From Bacillota bacterium (GTDB taxonomy: Bacteria; Bacillota; Clostridia; Acetivibrionales; DTU013), in contig JAEZMD010000018.1 of the NCBI GenBank assembly GCA_023435745.1, positions 1 through 64,000 of the forward strand: 64,000 nt of DNA, in the 5' to 3' direction. The notes below the pieces were generated by a model. That model made no database searches, was not told the origin of the DNA, and saw only the letters and a program-made list of their open reading frames with translations. How positions within the stretch are numbered: position 1 is the first letter of the stretch; each line of letters starts with the position of its first letter. The position numbers were made by a program, and so were the translations under genes. Below, one piece after another: positions 41,820 through 51,079 of this stretch.

Positions 41820-42818
41820 ATGCGTATTTCTAGTCCTAACGATTATGAAAAGACGAAGCTTTTAGTGGCTGTTGCCTCTCTATATTATGAGAATAATTTT
41901 AGCCAAAGTGAAATAGCTAAGAAACTTGGCTTCTCCCGGCCTTATGTTTCTAAGCTGCTGGCAGAAGCTCAAAACACAGGAATCGTAAAAATTACAATTA
42001 ATGATCTGACCCAGTCAGAAAGCCGAATTGAGCGAGAGATCCGGCAGCGTTTTGAGTTGAGAAGAGCTATTGTGGTACCAAGCGCAAAAGTGGATAATAT
42101 TCAGGCAAGGGTGGGGGTAGCCGCGGCGAGATATCTAGATTCTATAGTCAAGAGCGGCGATACAATAGCAATAGGCTCTGGTACTACAATTTATAACTGC
42201 GCAGAAAATGTCATCGAACGTGATGACCTGGAAAAAATAAGCGTCGCTCAATTAAATGGATTCTTAACGGAGAGCAAGCAGAATGTTTATGAAGCGGAAA
42301 TCGTAAAGAGATTTGCCAGCGCATTGGGCGGTGTTCCCTATATCCTGCCAATTCCGGTACTCGTCAGTGATTTGACGATCAAGGATTATATGATGCGCGA
42401 GCAGACCATATCAGAAGCAATGCAGAAACTGCATGAAGCAAATATAGCTATTTTTACTGTAGGTATATTCAGCACCAGCATTGTTTTAAAACGTTCACGT
42501 ATTTTTGACCGCAAGCGTATAGAAGCTATGGCGAGCAAGGGTGCAGTAGGTGATATCCTGGTACACTTCGTGGATATATGGGGAAGGATTTGTGATCCTG
42601 AATATGACCAGTGTGTCACCTCACTGACATTGGATGAAGTCAAGCGAAAAGAATACCGAATTACCGTTGCATGCGGAAGAGCAAAGGTTGATGCAATCTG
42701 TGCCTCGCTCAACGGCGGTTATACCAATGTACTGATAACTGATGAAGATACTGCTGAAGGAGTCCAGGAGAGGCTCGAGCTGCTGGATGCAGGTAAAGCT
42801 GTCTCTTCCAACGGATAA
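41820..42818 (+). CDS. SorC/DeoR-type sugar-responsive regulator
   Basis: 332 residues: N-terminal helix-turn-helix (FSQSEIAKKLGFSRPYVSKL) and a C-terminal SorC sugar-binding domain with GDTIAIGSGTTIYNCAENV, AQLNGFL and GILFDR-like DIWGRICDPE. SorC proteins bind phosphorylated sugars or sugar acids and act as repressor or activator. AAAGGCGG precedes the start. It is divergent from the dehydratase-like gene and upstream of the TRAP cluster; the repeated TGATCCCCC motif in both promoter regions is its likely site. Confidence 0.88.
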   Translation: MRISSPNDYEKTKLLVAVASLYYENNFSQSEIAKKLGFSRPYVSKLLAEAQNTGIVKITINDLTQSESRIEREIRQRFELRRAIVVPSAKVDNIQARVGVAAARYLDSIVKSGDTIAIGSGTTIYNCAENVIERDDLEKISVAQLNGFLTESKQNVYEAEIVKRFASALGGVPYILPIPVLVSDLTIKDYMMREQTISEAMQKLHEANIAIFTVGIFSTSIVLKRSRIFDRKRIEAMASKGAVGDILVHFVDIWGRICDPEYDQCVTSLTLDEVKRKEYRITVACGRAKVDAICASLNGGYTNVLITDEDTAEGVQERLELLDAGKAVSSNG

Positions 42819-42863
42819 AAAGATGTATAGTTTCACTTAACATAAAAAGGTTATATCCAATGG

Positions 42864-42889
42864 AAACCGCCGTTTTTGGCGGTTTTTTT
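42864..42889 (+). terminator. Rho-independent terminator after the SorC-type gene
   Basis: AAACCGCC (42864-42871) pairs with GGCGGTTT (42878-42885) around GTTTTT and runs into more T residues. It separates the regulator from the TRAP operon. Confidence 0.88.
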
Positions 42890-42994
42890 GTTGGTCAGAC
42901 ATAATAGGAACAAAAGTTACAGGCAAGTAACAAATAGCTATTTACATTACAATAATTCCATGATATTATACTTATGATACATCAAATACCGTGT

Positions 42995-43006
42995 GGTGAT
43001 CCCCCC
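42995..43006. promoter_or_regulatory. Candidate SorC-type operator before the TRAP operon
   Basis: GGTGATCCCCCC matches the two motifs at 41584 and 41603 and sits about 60 bases upstream of the binding-protein gene. Confidence 0.55.
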
Positions 43007-43066
43007 ATGGCTTTGATTCAAAATTCATATTTTCGGATGATTCCGTAAAAAAGAGGGAGGAAAATT

Positions 43067-44170
43067 ATGAAAAGATACTCAGGGTTTCTGGTCATTTTTC
43101 TGATTATCACAATGGTTCTTGTGGCTGGGTGTGCAAAAGAGGCCCCAAACACCGAGCAACCGACAAATCTGCCTGAAAGCACCGCTGCCGACAAAACTAC
43201 TGATAACAGTGCAGTAAAGGCGGAATACATTATCAAGTATGGTTCCGGGGTTGCAGAGGTAACTGACAGACCCGATCCGGATGCGACATGGGCCTATGCA
43301 TTCAGGGACTATGTGCAGGAGAAGTCTGGCGGTCGGATCAAGGTTGATTTCTATTTTAACAATCAGTTGGGAGGACAGACCGATTTATTCCAAGGAGTCG
43401 GTTCCGGAGCCATTGAGGTTGCTGTGCTAAACGGTATGACAACTGAGAATTTCAACAAAAATGTCTGCCTTTTCTCCAGTCCCGGTCTATTTAAGAGTCT
43501 ATCGGAGGCCAATGCGGTTTTTGACAGCGAGTGGGCTGCCAAGTTTTTCGATCAGATACGGTCGGACAATAGCGTAATTGTCGCCGGAACTGCCGCAACT
43601 GGCTTCAGGAATTTTACTAATGACGACAAGGAAATAAAGGTTCCTGCAGACGCCAAAGGTCTGCTGCTTCGCGTTATGGAGAGCCCGGTATCCATGAAGA
43701 TGGTTGAATCGATTGGAGCTTCTCCGATTCCGATTGACTGGGGTGAAGTGTACACAGCATTGCAGAATGGTGTCGCAGATGGCCAGGAAAACGTACTAAG
43801 CGGTGTAATTGCAAATAAGGTATATGAAGTTCAGCATTATATGGTACTTGATAAGCATATGGTGTCTTCTCTCTGGGGCATGGTCAGTCAGAAATGGCTG
43901 GATACTCTGCCAGAAGATCTGCAGACTGTTGTGCTCGATGGAATGCGTGCCGGTGCGGAAGCTTCCCGTGCTATGCTTGATAAGTACAATGAAGACGCGC
44001 TTGACTTCCTGCGAGAAAATGGTGTCAAAATCTATGAGCCTACTGCGGAAGAAATGGAACTGTGGCAGACTGCATACAGGACTTTGCCCTACGATTATAT
44101 CAGAACTCAGGTCGAGGATCCGAAATATGTTGATGAATTATTCGCTTTATTAGAGAGCCTTGACAAATAG
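43067..44170 (+). CDS. TRAP transporter substrate-binding lipoprotein (DctP family)
   Basis: 367 residues with lipobox VLVAGC, so the protein is lipid-anchored, as usual for Gram-positive TRAP systems. The domain begins EYIIKYGSGVAEVTDRPDPD; the carboxylate-binding Arg region is LLLRVMESPVSMKMVESIG, followed by PIPIDWGEVYTALQNGVADG, the DctP signature. TRAP systems import organic acids, including sugar acids, using a cation gradient. It is followed by a hairpin and then the two membrane genes. Confidence 0.95.
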   Translation: MKRYSGFLVIFLIITMVLVAGCAKEAPNTEQPTNLPESTAADKTTDNSAVKAEYIIKYGSGVAEVTDRPDPDATWAYAFRDYVQEKSGGRIKVDFYFNNQLGGQTDLFQGVGSGAIEVAVLNGMTTENFNKNVCLFSSPGLFKSLSEANAVFDSEWAAKFFDQIRSDNSVIVAGTAATGFRNFTNDDKEIKVPADAKGLLLRVMESPVSMKMVESIGASPIPIDWGEVYTALQNGVADGQENVLSGVIANKVYEVQHYMVLDKHMVSSLWGMVSQKWLDTLPEDLQTVVLDGMRAGAEASRAMLDKYNEDALDFLRENGVKIYEPTAEEMELWQTAYRTLPYDYIRTQVEDPKYVDELFALLESLDK

Positions 44171-44185
44171 TTAAACCATGAATGA

Positions 44186-44212
44186 ATAGGCCTCATGATC
44201 GATGAGGCCTAT
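44186..44212 (+). terminator. Hairpin after the TRAP binding-protein gene
   Basis: ATAGGCCTCAT (44186-44196) pairs perfectly with ATGAGGCCTAT (44202-44212). Without a T-run it probably protects the upstream mRNA or only partly terminates, allowing more binding protein than membrane subunits. Confidence 0.6.
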
Positions 44213-44282
44213 CCTACAAATAGTGTTTGGCATTAGCTTGCTCCAAAGTAAGGTCAATGCACAGCAAGAAGGAGGAAAATAA

Positions 44283-44852
44283 ATGGATGCATTGGGGACG
44301 ATATATTACAGGCTAGACAAGGCAGAGAATTTCCTGCATAAAAAAATACTTCAGCCGCTGGCATTTGTCTCGCTAGCAGCATCGGCATTATCATGCCTGT
44401 TTCAAATACTGTACCGATTTATCCTGTCGAAGTTCGTGAATTTTACTTTTCCATATACTGATGAGTTTACGCGTTATACCATAATTCTTAGTGTGTGGTT
44501 AATTGTACCTATTATCATGAAGCAAGGCTTACATCCATCGGTTGACTTATTAAGAGACGCTTTAAAGGGAAAAGGGAAATTAGTTCTGTATTTCCTGATT
44601 AAAGCAATTACGATCTTTTGTCTGGTAATCTTTCTTTACTATCTTATGACTGTAATACAATCCAATGTTAATTATCATTCTCCCATGCTAAAGATACGGG
44701 GATCGGTTCTTTATTCTATTCCGGCCTTTGGTACGATTACATTTCTTTTTCAGCTGGTTGTTGATTTGATCGGCGTGATATCTGGAAAACTGAAGCCCTT
44801 TGAATTCCAGGTAAGTGAAGAAGACATTGAAGAGGAGGACGTTGAAGTATGA
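44283..44852 (+). CDS. TRAP transporter small membrane subunit (DctQ family)
   Basis: 189 residues, four membrane helices (LAFVSLAASALSCLFQILY, TIILSVWLIVPIIM, LIKAITIFCLVIFLYYLM, AFGTITFLFQLVVDLIGVI), with the family pattern PYTDEFTRYTI. Required partner of the large subunit. GGAGG precedes ATG 44283; the stop overlaps the start of the large-subunit gene (ATGA). Confidence 0.93.
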   Translation: MDALGTIYYRLDKAENFLHKKILQPLAFVSLAASALSCLFQILYRFILSKFVNFTFPYTDEFTRYTIILSVWLIVPIIMKQGLHPSVDLLRDALKGKGKLVLYFLIKAITIFCLVIFLYYLMTVIQSNVNYHSPMLKIRGSVLYSIPAFGTITFLFQLVVDLIGVISGKLKPFEFQVSEEDIEEEDVEV

Positions 44853-46129
44853 CGCTCATGCTGATTTTTATATTCCTTATTGTTGTGGTGATTGGAGTTC
44901 CCGTAGGAATATCTATGGCATTTTCGACAATTGTGTCCTTTTTTGCCCTGGATGGCAATGTTTCAATAATCGCTTCCAGACTGTTTAACGGCATGGATAA
45001 CTTCCAATTTGCCTGCATACCGTTCTTCATATTGGCTGCTGAGTTAATGACAAATGGCGGCATCGTCTCAAGAATAGTTAAGTTCTGCAAGACTCTGGTA
45101 GGCCATATACCGGGAGGGCTTGCCCATATGAATGTTCTGTCAAGCATGTTTTTTGCCGGATTGTCCGGTTCCGCCAATGCCGATGCGGCCGGGCCGGGAA
45201 AGGTAGAATACAACCTTATGGTAAAAGCGGGATTTCCCAAACCTTTCTCAGCAGCTGTCACTGCGGCTACGGCCATTATTGGTCCAATTATTCCTCCCAG
45301 CACGGTCATGGTTATCTATTGCGTTGCTGCACAGAATGTTTCAATCACAGCCATGTTTTTAGGCGGAATAGCGCCCGGCATTATCATGGGAATCGCTTTG
45401 ATGATATTGTGTCTGATAATCGCTATAAAAGATCACCATCCCAGAGATGCCAAATTTGCCGGTTTCAAGGCCATTTTTCAAAGTCTTTTTAAGATGCTTC
45501 CTGCCGTTTTTCTTCCGGTACTTATCCTTGGCGGCGTTATGACTGGTATATTTACGCCGACTGAATCATCAATTGTCGCTGTTTTCTATTCATTGATTGT
45601 TGCAACTTTTGTTTATAAAAGGATGACATGGAAACGGCTTTACAGTTGTGTTATAAGCACTGCCAAAACAACAGCAAGCATATATTTTATTGTCTCGATT
45701 GCTATATCCATGGGATGGGCGATAACCACGCTGCGCATTCCCCAGACACTGTCAGATATAATCATGTCATTTGCAACCTCAAAAGAGGCGTTTTTGCTGA
45801 TAGCCAATATTATACTGTTAATACTGGGTATGATAATGGACATCACCCCTGCTATTTTGGTCATGACACCGATCCTTCTGCCTATTGCTATGAAATATGG
45901 CATCGATCCGATTCAATTTGGCATCATTTTCGTAATAAATATGTGCATTGGCCTGATAACACCACCTGTCGGAATGGTATTGTTCATAACTTCAAATGTG
46001 GCTAAATTGGAGCTTTCAAAATTGTACAGAGCTATTATACCATTTTGTGTAGTGGAAATTGCAGTATTGCTGTTGATTACGTATATACCATGGATTTCAA
46101 CTTTTATTCCGCGTTTATTCGGCTATTAA
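44849..46129 (+). CDS. TRAP transporter large membrane subunit (DctM family)
   Basis: 426 residues, about 12 membrane helices; translocation channel of the TRAP importer. Signatures include GVPVGISMAFSTIV, NFQFACIPFFILAAELM, MFFAGLSGSANADAAGPGKV and the C-terminal LITPPVGMVLFI. The start overlaps the small-subunit gene and the hydroxyacid dehydrogenase follows 12 bases later, so all are one operon. Confidence 0.95.
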   Translation: MTLMLIFIFLIVVVIGVPVGISMAFSTIVSFFALDGNVSIIASRLFNGMDNFQFACIPFFILAAELMTNGGIVSRIVKFCKTLVGHIPGGLAHMNVLSSMFFAGLSGSANADAAGPGKVEYNLMVKAGFPKPFSAAVTAATAIIGPIIPPSTVMVIYCVAAQNVSITAMFLGGIAPGIIMGIALMILCLIIAIKDHHPRDAKFAGFKAIFQSLFKMLPAVFLPVLILGGVMTGIFTPTESSIVAVFYSLIVATFVYKRMTWKRLYSCVISTAKTTASIYFIVSIAISMGWAITTLRIPQTLSDIIMSFATSKEAFLLIANIILLILGMIMDITPAILVMTPILLPIAMKYGIDPIQFGIIFVINMCIGLITPPVGMVLFITSNVAKLELSKLYRAIIPFCVVEIAVLLLITYIPWISTFIPRLFGY

Positions 46130-46141
46130 AAGGGGAGGGCA

Positions 46142-47116
46142 ATGAATAAAATGGAAGTGCTCCGTATAGCAAATATCTGCCCCATGAACGAAGAAACTTC
46201 TGAATATTTAAAAATGTATGGGCAGTCTCAAGGAATTGAGATAGAGACAATTTCCTTCACAGGCAGTACCGGAAATGAGTTAACAAAGACATTATCCGGC
46301 TTTGATGCGGTTATCGCAGGAGGTGCTGAGCGGTATACCGGGGAAGTTTTCCAGTCACTTAGAAAGACATTGAAAGCGGTATGCCGATTCGGGGCAGGGT
46401 ATGACAATATCGATGCAGAAGCAGCTCGTGACAATGGCATTGCGGTGATGATTGCCGGCGGCGGGAATTCTGCAGCGGTAGCAGATCACGCAATTATGCT
46501 TATGCTGTCGCTTGGACGCCATATCTGCCTTTATGACAGGGAGATGCGTCGGGAAATCTGGAGCGCTCCTCGTGTTTCCGTGCAATTAGAGGGCAAGACT
46601 ATTGGTATCATCGGATTTGGCAGGGTAGGCCGCATATTGTCGCAGTATCTCTCCGGCTTCGGGTGTTTGATACTTGCTATGGATAGTTATGTTAGTGATG
46701 CTGTGATGAAAAAGTGCGGAGTCCATCGTGCCGACATGGATGAGATCGCGCGAAAGAGCGATTATATCTCTCTTCATGCACCCTACACACCTCAGACCAG
46801 AGATATGATCAATAGTGAATTCCTACAAAAGATGAAGCCGACAGCTTATATCATCAATACAAGCCGTGGCGGGCTTATTAATGAAAATGACCTTATTGAA
46901 GCATTAAGAAATGGAAATATCGCCGGCGCAGCCTTGGACGTATTCCAGAATGAGCCTCTTGGCAGCAGTCCCCTGTTAAGTATGGATAATGTAATCTTGT
47001 CTCCCCATGTAGCATATAACACGAGGGAAGCAAATCTGCTGACTGCAAGAGTGACGGTTGATAATTTGTCATCTTATCTGAAAACCGGAAGCTGTGAGGA
47101 CATTGTCAACCGATAA
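46142..47116 (+). CDS. D-isomer-specific 2-hydroxyacid dehydrogenase
   Basis: 324 residues, of the phosphoglycerate/glycerate/hydroxypyruvate dehydrogenase family. NAD-binding motif IGIIGFGRVGRIL; substrate-side Arg in INTSRGGLINE, the Glu in FQNEPL and catalytic His in LSPHVAYNT are present. No C-terminal ACT domain. In this operon with glycerate 2-kinase it could interconvert hydroxypyruvate or tartronate-related acids and D-glycerate; this is inferred from the neighbours. Confidence 0.93.
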   Translation: MNKMEVLRIANICPMNEETSEYLKMYGQSQGIEIETISFTGSTGNELTKTLSGFDAVIAGGAERYTGEVFQSLRKTLKAVCRFGAGYDNIDAEAARDNGIAVMIAGGGNSAAVADHAIMLMLSLGRHICLYDREMRREIWSAPRVSVQLEGKTIGIIGFGRVGRILSQYLSGFGCLILAMDSYVSDAVMKKCGVHRADMDEIARKSDYISLHAPYTPQTRDMINSEFLQKMKPTAYIINTSRGGLINENDLIEALRNGNIAGAALDVFQNEPLGSSPLLSMDNVILSPHVAYNTREANLLTARVTVDNLSSYLKTGSCEDIVNR

Positions 47117-47191
47117 CTATTCGGAGATATCAAGAATTTAAATGAAAATAGATTAATCTGTGAGAATAATGAATTAGAGGATGGACACATT

Positions 47192-48475
47192 ATGTCATGT
47201 CGAGCAATTAAATCAATATGGGCACGTGAGGTATATACTAGAAGGACGTTCCCAGGAGTTGAAGTCATTGTGGTCACTGAAGGAGGACATGAAGGCCGTG
47301 CGGTCTGTGTTGCCGGACACTCTGTAGGTTCACATGAAGTAAAATTTTCCTATGATGATAACATCAAATGGGGCGGTAAAGGGGTCATGACCGCAGTAGA
47401 GAATGTCAATAATGTTATAGCTCCTGCTTTAATTGGTATGGATGCTTCCTGGCAGTATATAATTGACCAGACGATGCTGAGCCTGCGATCAGACGCAAAA
47501 GCTGAGCTGGGAGGTAATGCTATTGCTGCAGTATCTGCTGCTGTCCTTAAAGCAGGGGCTGCCAGTCTGGGGATACCGCTTTACAGGCATATCGGAGGTG
47601 AGAATGCCATGTATCTTCCCGTTCCTGGTGTACCCGCTTTTAATGGGCACGAGCGCTGGGGTGGGGGGATTACAACGCCTGGCACTAAACCCACTTATGA
47701 CTTTGTACTACACGGCTTCGATACATTTTCCGAAGCGTCTTATGTCGGATGGGAGATGGAACAGAAGTGGAACGAATCCATGGCTAAATATGAGTTTTCT
47801 GTAGGTGCATTTGGCTATTATACAATCCCAAAAGGGAAGTTTGAGTCTGATGAACAGATATGGGCCCTTATGACTGAGACCATTATTAAGGCTGGATACG
47901 AAGGACGGGTTGGCATACAGGTAGATATAGCATCCGACACATATTACAATAGGAAAGACGGAAGATACTATGGCTTGTTTTCAAAGGCACCAAAAACCCG
48001 CGAAGATTTAATGAAATTGTATATCTATGCAGTAAAGAATTATCCTTTTTTAATTATTGAAGATCCGTTCTTTGAGGACGATTATGAAAACCATGCAGAA
48101 TTGGTCAAGCATGTTGATATCCAAATTGTAGGCGATGATTTATTCACGACCAACATCAAGCGTGTCGACGAGGGCAAAAGGCTTGGAGCAGCAAATACTG
48201 TATTGCTCAAGGTAAATCAGATCGGAACTATCAGTGAAGCGCTGGAAATGATCCAGTTTGCTTATAAGGCCGGGTATGGGGTAATGCCCTGTGAGAGCCG
48301 GGGAGAGGGCGTTGCTATTGCTGACTACTGCGTAGGAATTAATGCATGCTCTGTTAGAGAAATGGCTACTGGAGAGGTGGGAAACCGGTTCCTTGAGATT
48401 GAGCGGGAATTAGGTTCAAAGGCAAGATTTCAGGGAACTCGTGGTTTGCGGGGTAGACGGTTTGAGTCCATGTAG
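47192..48475 (+). CDS. Enolase-like protein with diverged substrate loop
   Basis: 427 residues, full-length relative of phosphopyruvate hydratase. The three metal ligands are kept (VDIASD; IIEDPFFEDD; GDDLFTT) and the general-base Lys lies in LLKVNQIGT. The substrate-binding parts differ: the SHRSGETED segment of true enolases reads CESRGEGVA, the IKTGAP segment reads VREMATGE without its Lys, the GASTGIYE loop reads GHSVGSHEV, and the QEFMI Glu aligns with Asp in YDFVL. It is therefore probably not the glycolytic enolase; a non-phosphorylated or different acid is likely. TTAGAGGATGG precedes the ATG. It lies between the hydroxyacid dehydrogenase and glycerate 2-kinase genes. Confidence 0.85.
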   Translation: MSCRAIKSIWAREVYTRRTFPGVEVIVVTEGGHEGRAVCVAGHSVGSHEVKFSYDDNIKWGGKGVMTAVENVNNVIAPALIGMDASWQYIIDQTMLSLRSDAKAELGGNAIAAVSAAVLKAGAASLGIPLYRHIGGENAMYLPVPGVPAFNGHERWGGGITTPGTKPTYDFVLHGFDTFSEASYVGWEMEQKWNESMAKYEFSVGAFGYYTIPKGKFESDEQIWALMTETIIKAGYEGRVGIQVDIASDTYYNRKDGRYYGLFSKAPKTREDLMKLYIYAVKNYPFLIIEDPFFEDDYENHAELVKHVDIQIVGDDLFTTNIKRVDEGKRLGAANTVLLKVNQIGTISEALEMIQFAYKAGYGVMPCESRGEGVAIADYCVGINACSVREMATGEVGNRFLEIERELGSKARFQGTRGLRGRRFESM

Positions 48476-48507
48476 GCTTGATAAGCTCAGAATTATTATT
48501 ACCAGTA

Positions 48508-48544
48508 TTCCGGTGAAACAATATCACTGTTGTTTTCACCGGAT
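48508..48544 (+). terminator. Hairpin between enolase-like and glycerate kinase genes
   Basis: TCCGGTGAAA pairs with TTTTCACCGGA across 48509-48543. It lacks a T-run and may tune expression of the last gene of the operon. Confidence 0.5.
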
Positions 48545-48565
48545 ATTAGCTATGAGAGGACATCT

Positions 48566-50041
48566 ATGCGTATTTTAAATACAGATCAGCTGGTTTCACA
48601 CGGCAATACCAAAGGACGGCAGCATATGCTTCAAATACTGGAAGCAGGACTGGCTGCAGCAGACCCATATCAGAATGTAACAAAATTAATTCGTATAGAG
48701 GATGATATGCTGCTTATCGGTAATTTAGATTTTGAAGCATACAATGATCCCCAAAGCGGAATTGAGAAGTACGACTTGAATCAAATCAAGCGTATTTTTG
48801 TTGTAGGAGCTGGGAAAGGCGTACAGCGAGCAGCCAAGGCATTTGAGGAGGTGCTGAAGGACCGTTTAACAGGGGGCGAGCTGATCTGTAAATATGGGGA
48901 CGAGTTGATTCTGGAACATATACATGTGACCTATGGCGCTCATCCCGTGCCGGATGATAATTGTGTAGCCGGCTCAAGAAAAATATTAGAGCTGGCTGAT
49001 GGGATAACAGAAAATGATCTTGTAATAACTATCATAGCCAACGGGGGAAGTTCTCTGCTAACCCTACCATTCGATGATATACCACTGGAGGATGTGAAGC
49101 GGATCGTACGGGTTATGCAGATTGAAAAAGGTGTCAGTACTACTGAACTAAACACTATCCGCAATCATATTGATCAATTAAAGGGGGGCCGCATAGCCAG
49201 GATGTTTTCACCAGCAAGGATGGTACATATTATCGTCGTTGATGCTAATAACCATGACCTGCTTGGCCTCCAGGACTACGAATATTTAGTCCATAAGAAT
49301 CGCTGGCTGCACAATCTCCCGGAGGGCTCTACCTTTTCCGACGCTATAGCAGTCCTCAAGCATCATGACGCATGGGATATATGCCCACCCTCAATACGTC
49401 AATGTTTGATACAGGCTGATCCGCAAAGGGAAACTGTTAAGTACGATGAATATAAAAAGATGCGATTTCGGATATTTGGGATAATGCCGAGGAAATGTCA
49501 TTTTCTCGAAGCGGCCAAGCAAAAAGCAGCAGGATTGGGCTATCGTGTAGGTATCCTCTCGGAAAACATACAATATGAAGCTTCTCAAATGGGATATTAT
49601 GCAGGTTCAATAGCCAGTAACATAGAAAAAAGTCAGGAACCGCTAAATCCTCCTATCGCTCTGTTCTCGACGGGAGAAATGCGTGTAACTGTAGATCAAT
49701 ATAAGGGTATAGGCGGACGAAATCAGGAGTTTGCATTAGCTGCAGCTACTGTGATAAAGGGGTGCAGTAACGTTGTCATAGCATCAGTGGATACAGACGG
49801 CACCGATGGACCTGGTGGACTGAGAATAATGGGGGCACCCAAATGCCTTGCTGGGGGAATTGTCGACGGATATACTGCAGATGAAGCGAAAGTACAAGGC
49901 ATAAATATCCAAACAGCTCTTAAGGAGCACAATGTAAGTGAGGTGTTATGGAGGTTAGGATGCGGTATTTCAAGCGAACAAAATATCAGCCTTAATGATT
50001 TGACGGTTATTCTCATTGGAAATAACGACAAGGCTAAGTAA
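48566..50041 (+). CDS. Glycerate 2-kinase (DUF4147/MOFRL type)
   Basis: Phosphorylates D-glycerate to 2-phosphoglycerate. 491 residues from ATG 48566 after GAGAGGA. Family marks: FVVGAGKGVQRAAKAFEEVL (DUF4147 domain start), TYGAHPVPDDN, IANGGSSLLTLP, LNTIRNHIDQLKGGRIA, and the MOFRL domain ALFSTGEMRVTV, GIGGRNQEFAL and DTDGTDGPGG. The product is a substrate of glycolytic enolase, so the operon can feed an imported sugar acid into lower glycolysis. Confidence 0.93.
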   Translation: MRILNTDQLVSHGNTKGRQHMLQILEAGLAAADPYQNVTKLIRIEDDMLLIGNLDFEAYNDPQSGIEKYDLNQIKRIFVVGAGKGVQRAAKAFEEVLKDRLTGGELICKYGDELILEHIHVTYGAHPVPDDNCVAGSRKILELADGITENDLVITIIANGGSSLLTLPFDDIPLEDVKRIVRVMQIEKGVSTTELNTIRNHIDQLKGGRIARMFSPARMVHIIVVDANNHDLLGLQDYEYLVHKNRWLHNLPEGSTFSDAIAVLKHHDAWDICPPSIRQCLIQADPQRETVKYDEYKKMRFRIFGIMPRKCHFLEAAKQKAAGLGYRVGILSENIQYEASQMGYYAGSIASNIEKSQEPLNPPIALFSTGEMRVTVDQYKGIGGRNQEFALAAATVIKGCSNVVIASVDTDGTDGPGGLRIMGAPKCLAGGIVDGYTADEAKVQGINIQTALKEHNVSEVLWRLGCGISSEQNISLNDLTVILIGNNDKAK

Positions 50042-50053
50042 CGGAATGACCAC

Positions 50054-50911
50054 TCACTCCATATTTAGTTCAGATATAAAAACTAACTGCACCTTTCTAT
50101 CATCAAATTCAGGTATCATTTCTGAAATGGCTTCTGCTGTCACCATTCCACCTTCAGGGCCGACATGACCTATCGCAATCGCTTTCCCTTTTTTTAATGC
50201 AAGCTCTTCAGCTTTTTGCAGTTGTTTTTTTATGGCTTCTTTCGGTTTATTCCCATCCAAAAATATATCTCTTTCAAAGCATAATACACCTTTGGAGGCT
50301 GATATTTCCTTTGCAATAGGGTGTTCAGCAGTTAGACTGTCCACGAAATATAATCCTTTATCTTTAATAACATCCAAAATGCTGGAAACTATACTTTCTT
50401 CACAGCTTGCCCTTGAACCCATATGTATGTTTGCTCCAACGGCATATGGAACGCTTTCGAAAGATTCCCTTACAATTTTTTGAACTTCATGCTCATTCAA
50501 ATTAGCTAATATGGGTTTTGGACCCACCCAGCTTAATTTGCCATAATTAGCTTCCATAGGTAAATGGACAATTACCTCATAGCCTTTTTCGTGAGCAGTT
50601 TCAGCATCTGATTGAGAATTTTCAAGGAAGGGCATAATTGCAAAAGTTAAATGTCTGTCAATTGACATCATTTCTTTTACTCCAGCTCTGCTTTGTCCAA
50701 AATCGTCGATAATAATAGCAAGCTTTCCACCATCACTTATATTTGAATCGGTGTCAGCTATCCCCCAAATAATTGAAGAAACCTCTTTCGATTTATTGCT
50801 CAAATAATCATATGAGGGAAAAATACCAACACATATGACAAATAATAAGATCACCATCAAAAAATAGATAAGAGACTTTCTTCGTATCGATATAAGATAG
50901 AATTTTATCAT
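50054..50911 (-). CDS. Divergent polysaccharide deacetylase family protein
   Basis: 285 residues from ATG 50911 (AAAGG upstream). One N-terminal membrane helix (LIYFLMVILLFVICVGIFP), then an extracellular domain of the YibQ/divergent polysaccharide deacetylase family (PF04748): LAIIIDDFGQSRAGVKEMM, FAIMPFLENSQ, VIVHLPMEANYG, VGANIHMGSRA and AIAIGHVGPEG. Function is unproven in the family; cell-wall or exopolysaccharide modification is assumed. It is convergent with the TRAP operon and not part of it. Confidence 0.87.
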   Translation of the reverse strand: MIKFYLISIRRKSLIYFLMVILLFVICVGIFPSYDYLSNKSKEVSSIIWGIADTDSNISDGGKLAIIIDDFGQSRAGVKEMMSIDRHLTFAIMPFLENSQSDAETAHEKGYEVIVHLPMEANYGKLSWVGPKPILANLNEHEVQKIVRESFESVPYAVGANIHMGSRASCEESIVSSILDVIKDKGLYFVDSLTAEHPIAKEISASKGVLCFERDIFLDGNKPKEAIKKQLQKAEELALKKGKAIAIGHVGPEGGMVTAEAISEMIPEFDDRKVQLVFISELNME

Positions 50912-51028
50912 GTTAAAACCTTTTCTATCGAATAAGTTTATCATATTAAATATATACTTTTTTTATTAAATTATGAGAAAGATATGCGTTGATACTATTA
51001 TTTTTGGTTATCGATAACGTGTTAGATG

Positions 51029-51057
51029 TTGACACATCCAATGATTTTTGGTATGTT
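51029..51057 (+). promoter_or_regulatory. Promoter TTGACA-N17-TATGTT
   Basis: TTGACA at 51029-51034 and TATGTT at 51052-51057, 17 bases apart. The predicted start lies just before the ykkC-class riboswitch. Confidence 0.75.
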
Positions 51058-51079
51058 TATATGACAATATGGATAAATG

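Noticed and set aside
47192..48475. Glycolytic enolase (eno)
   Set aside because: Key substrate-binding segments of true enolase are replaced, and the gene is in a sugar-acid operon and not with glycolytic genes.
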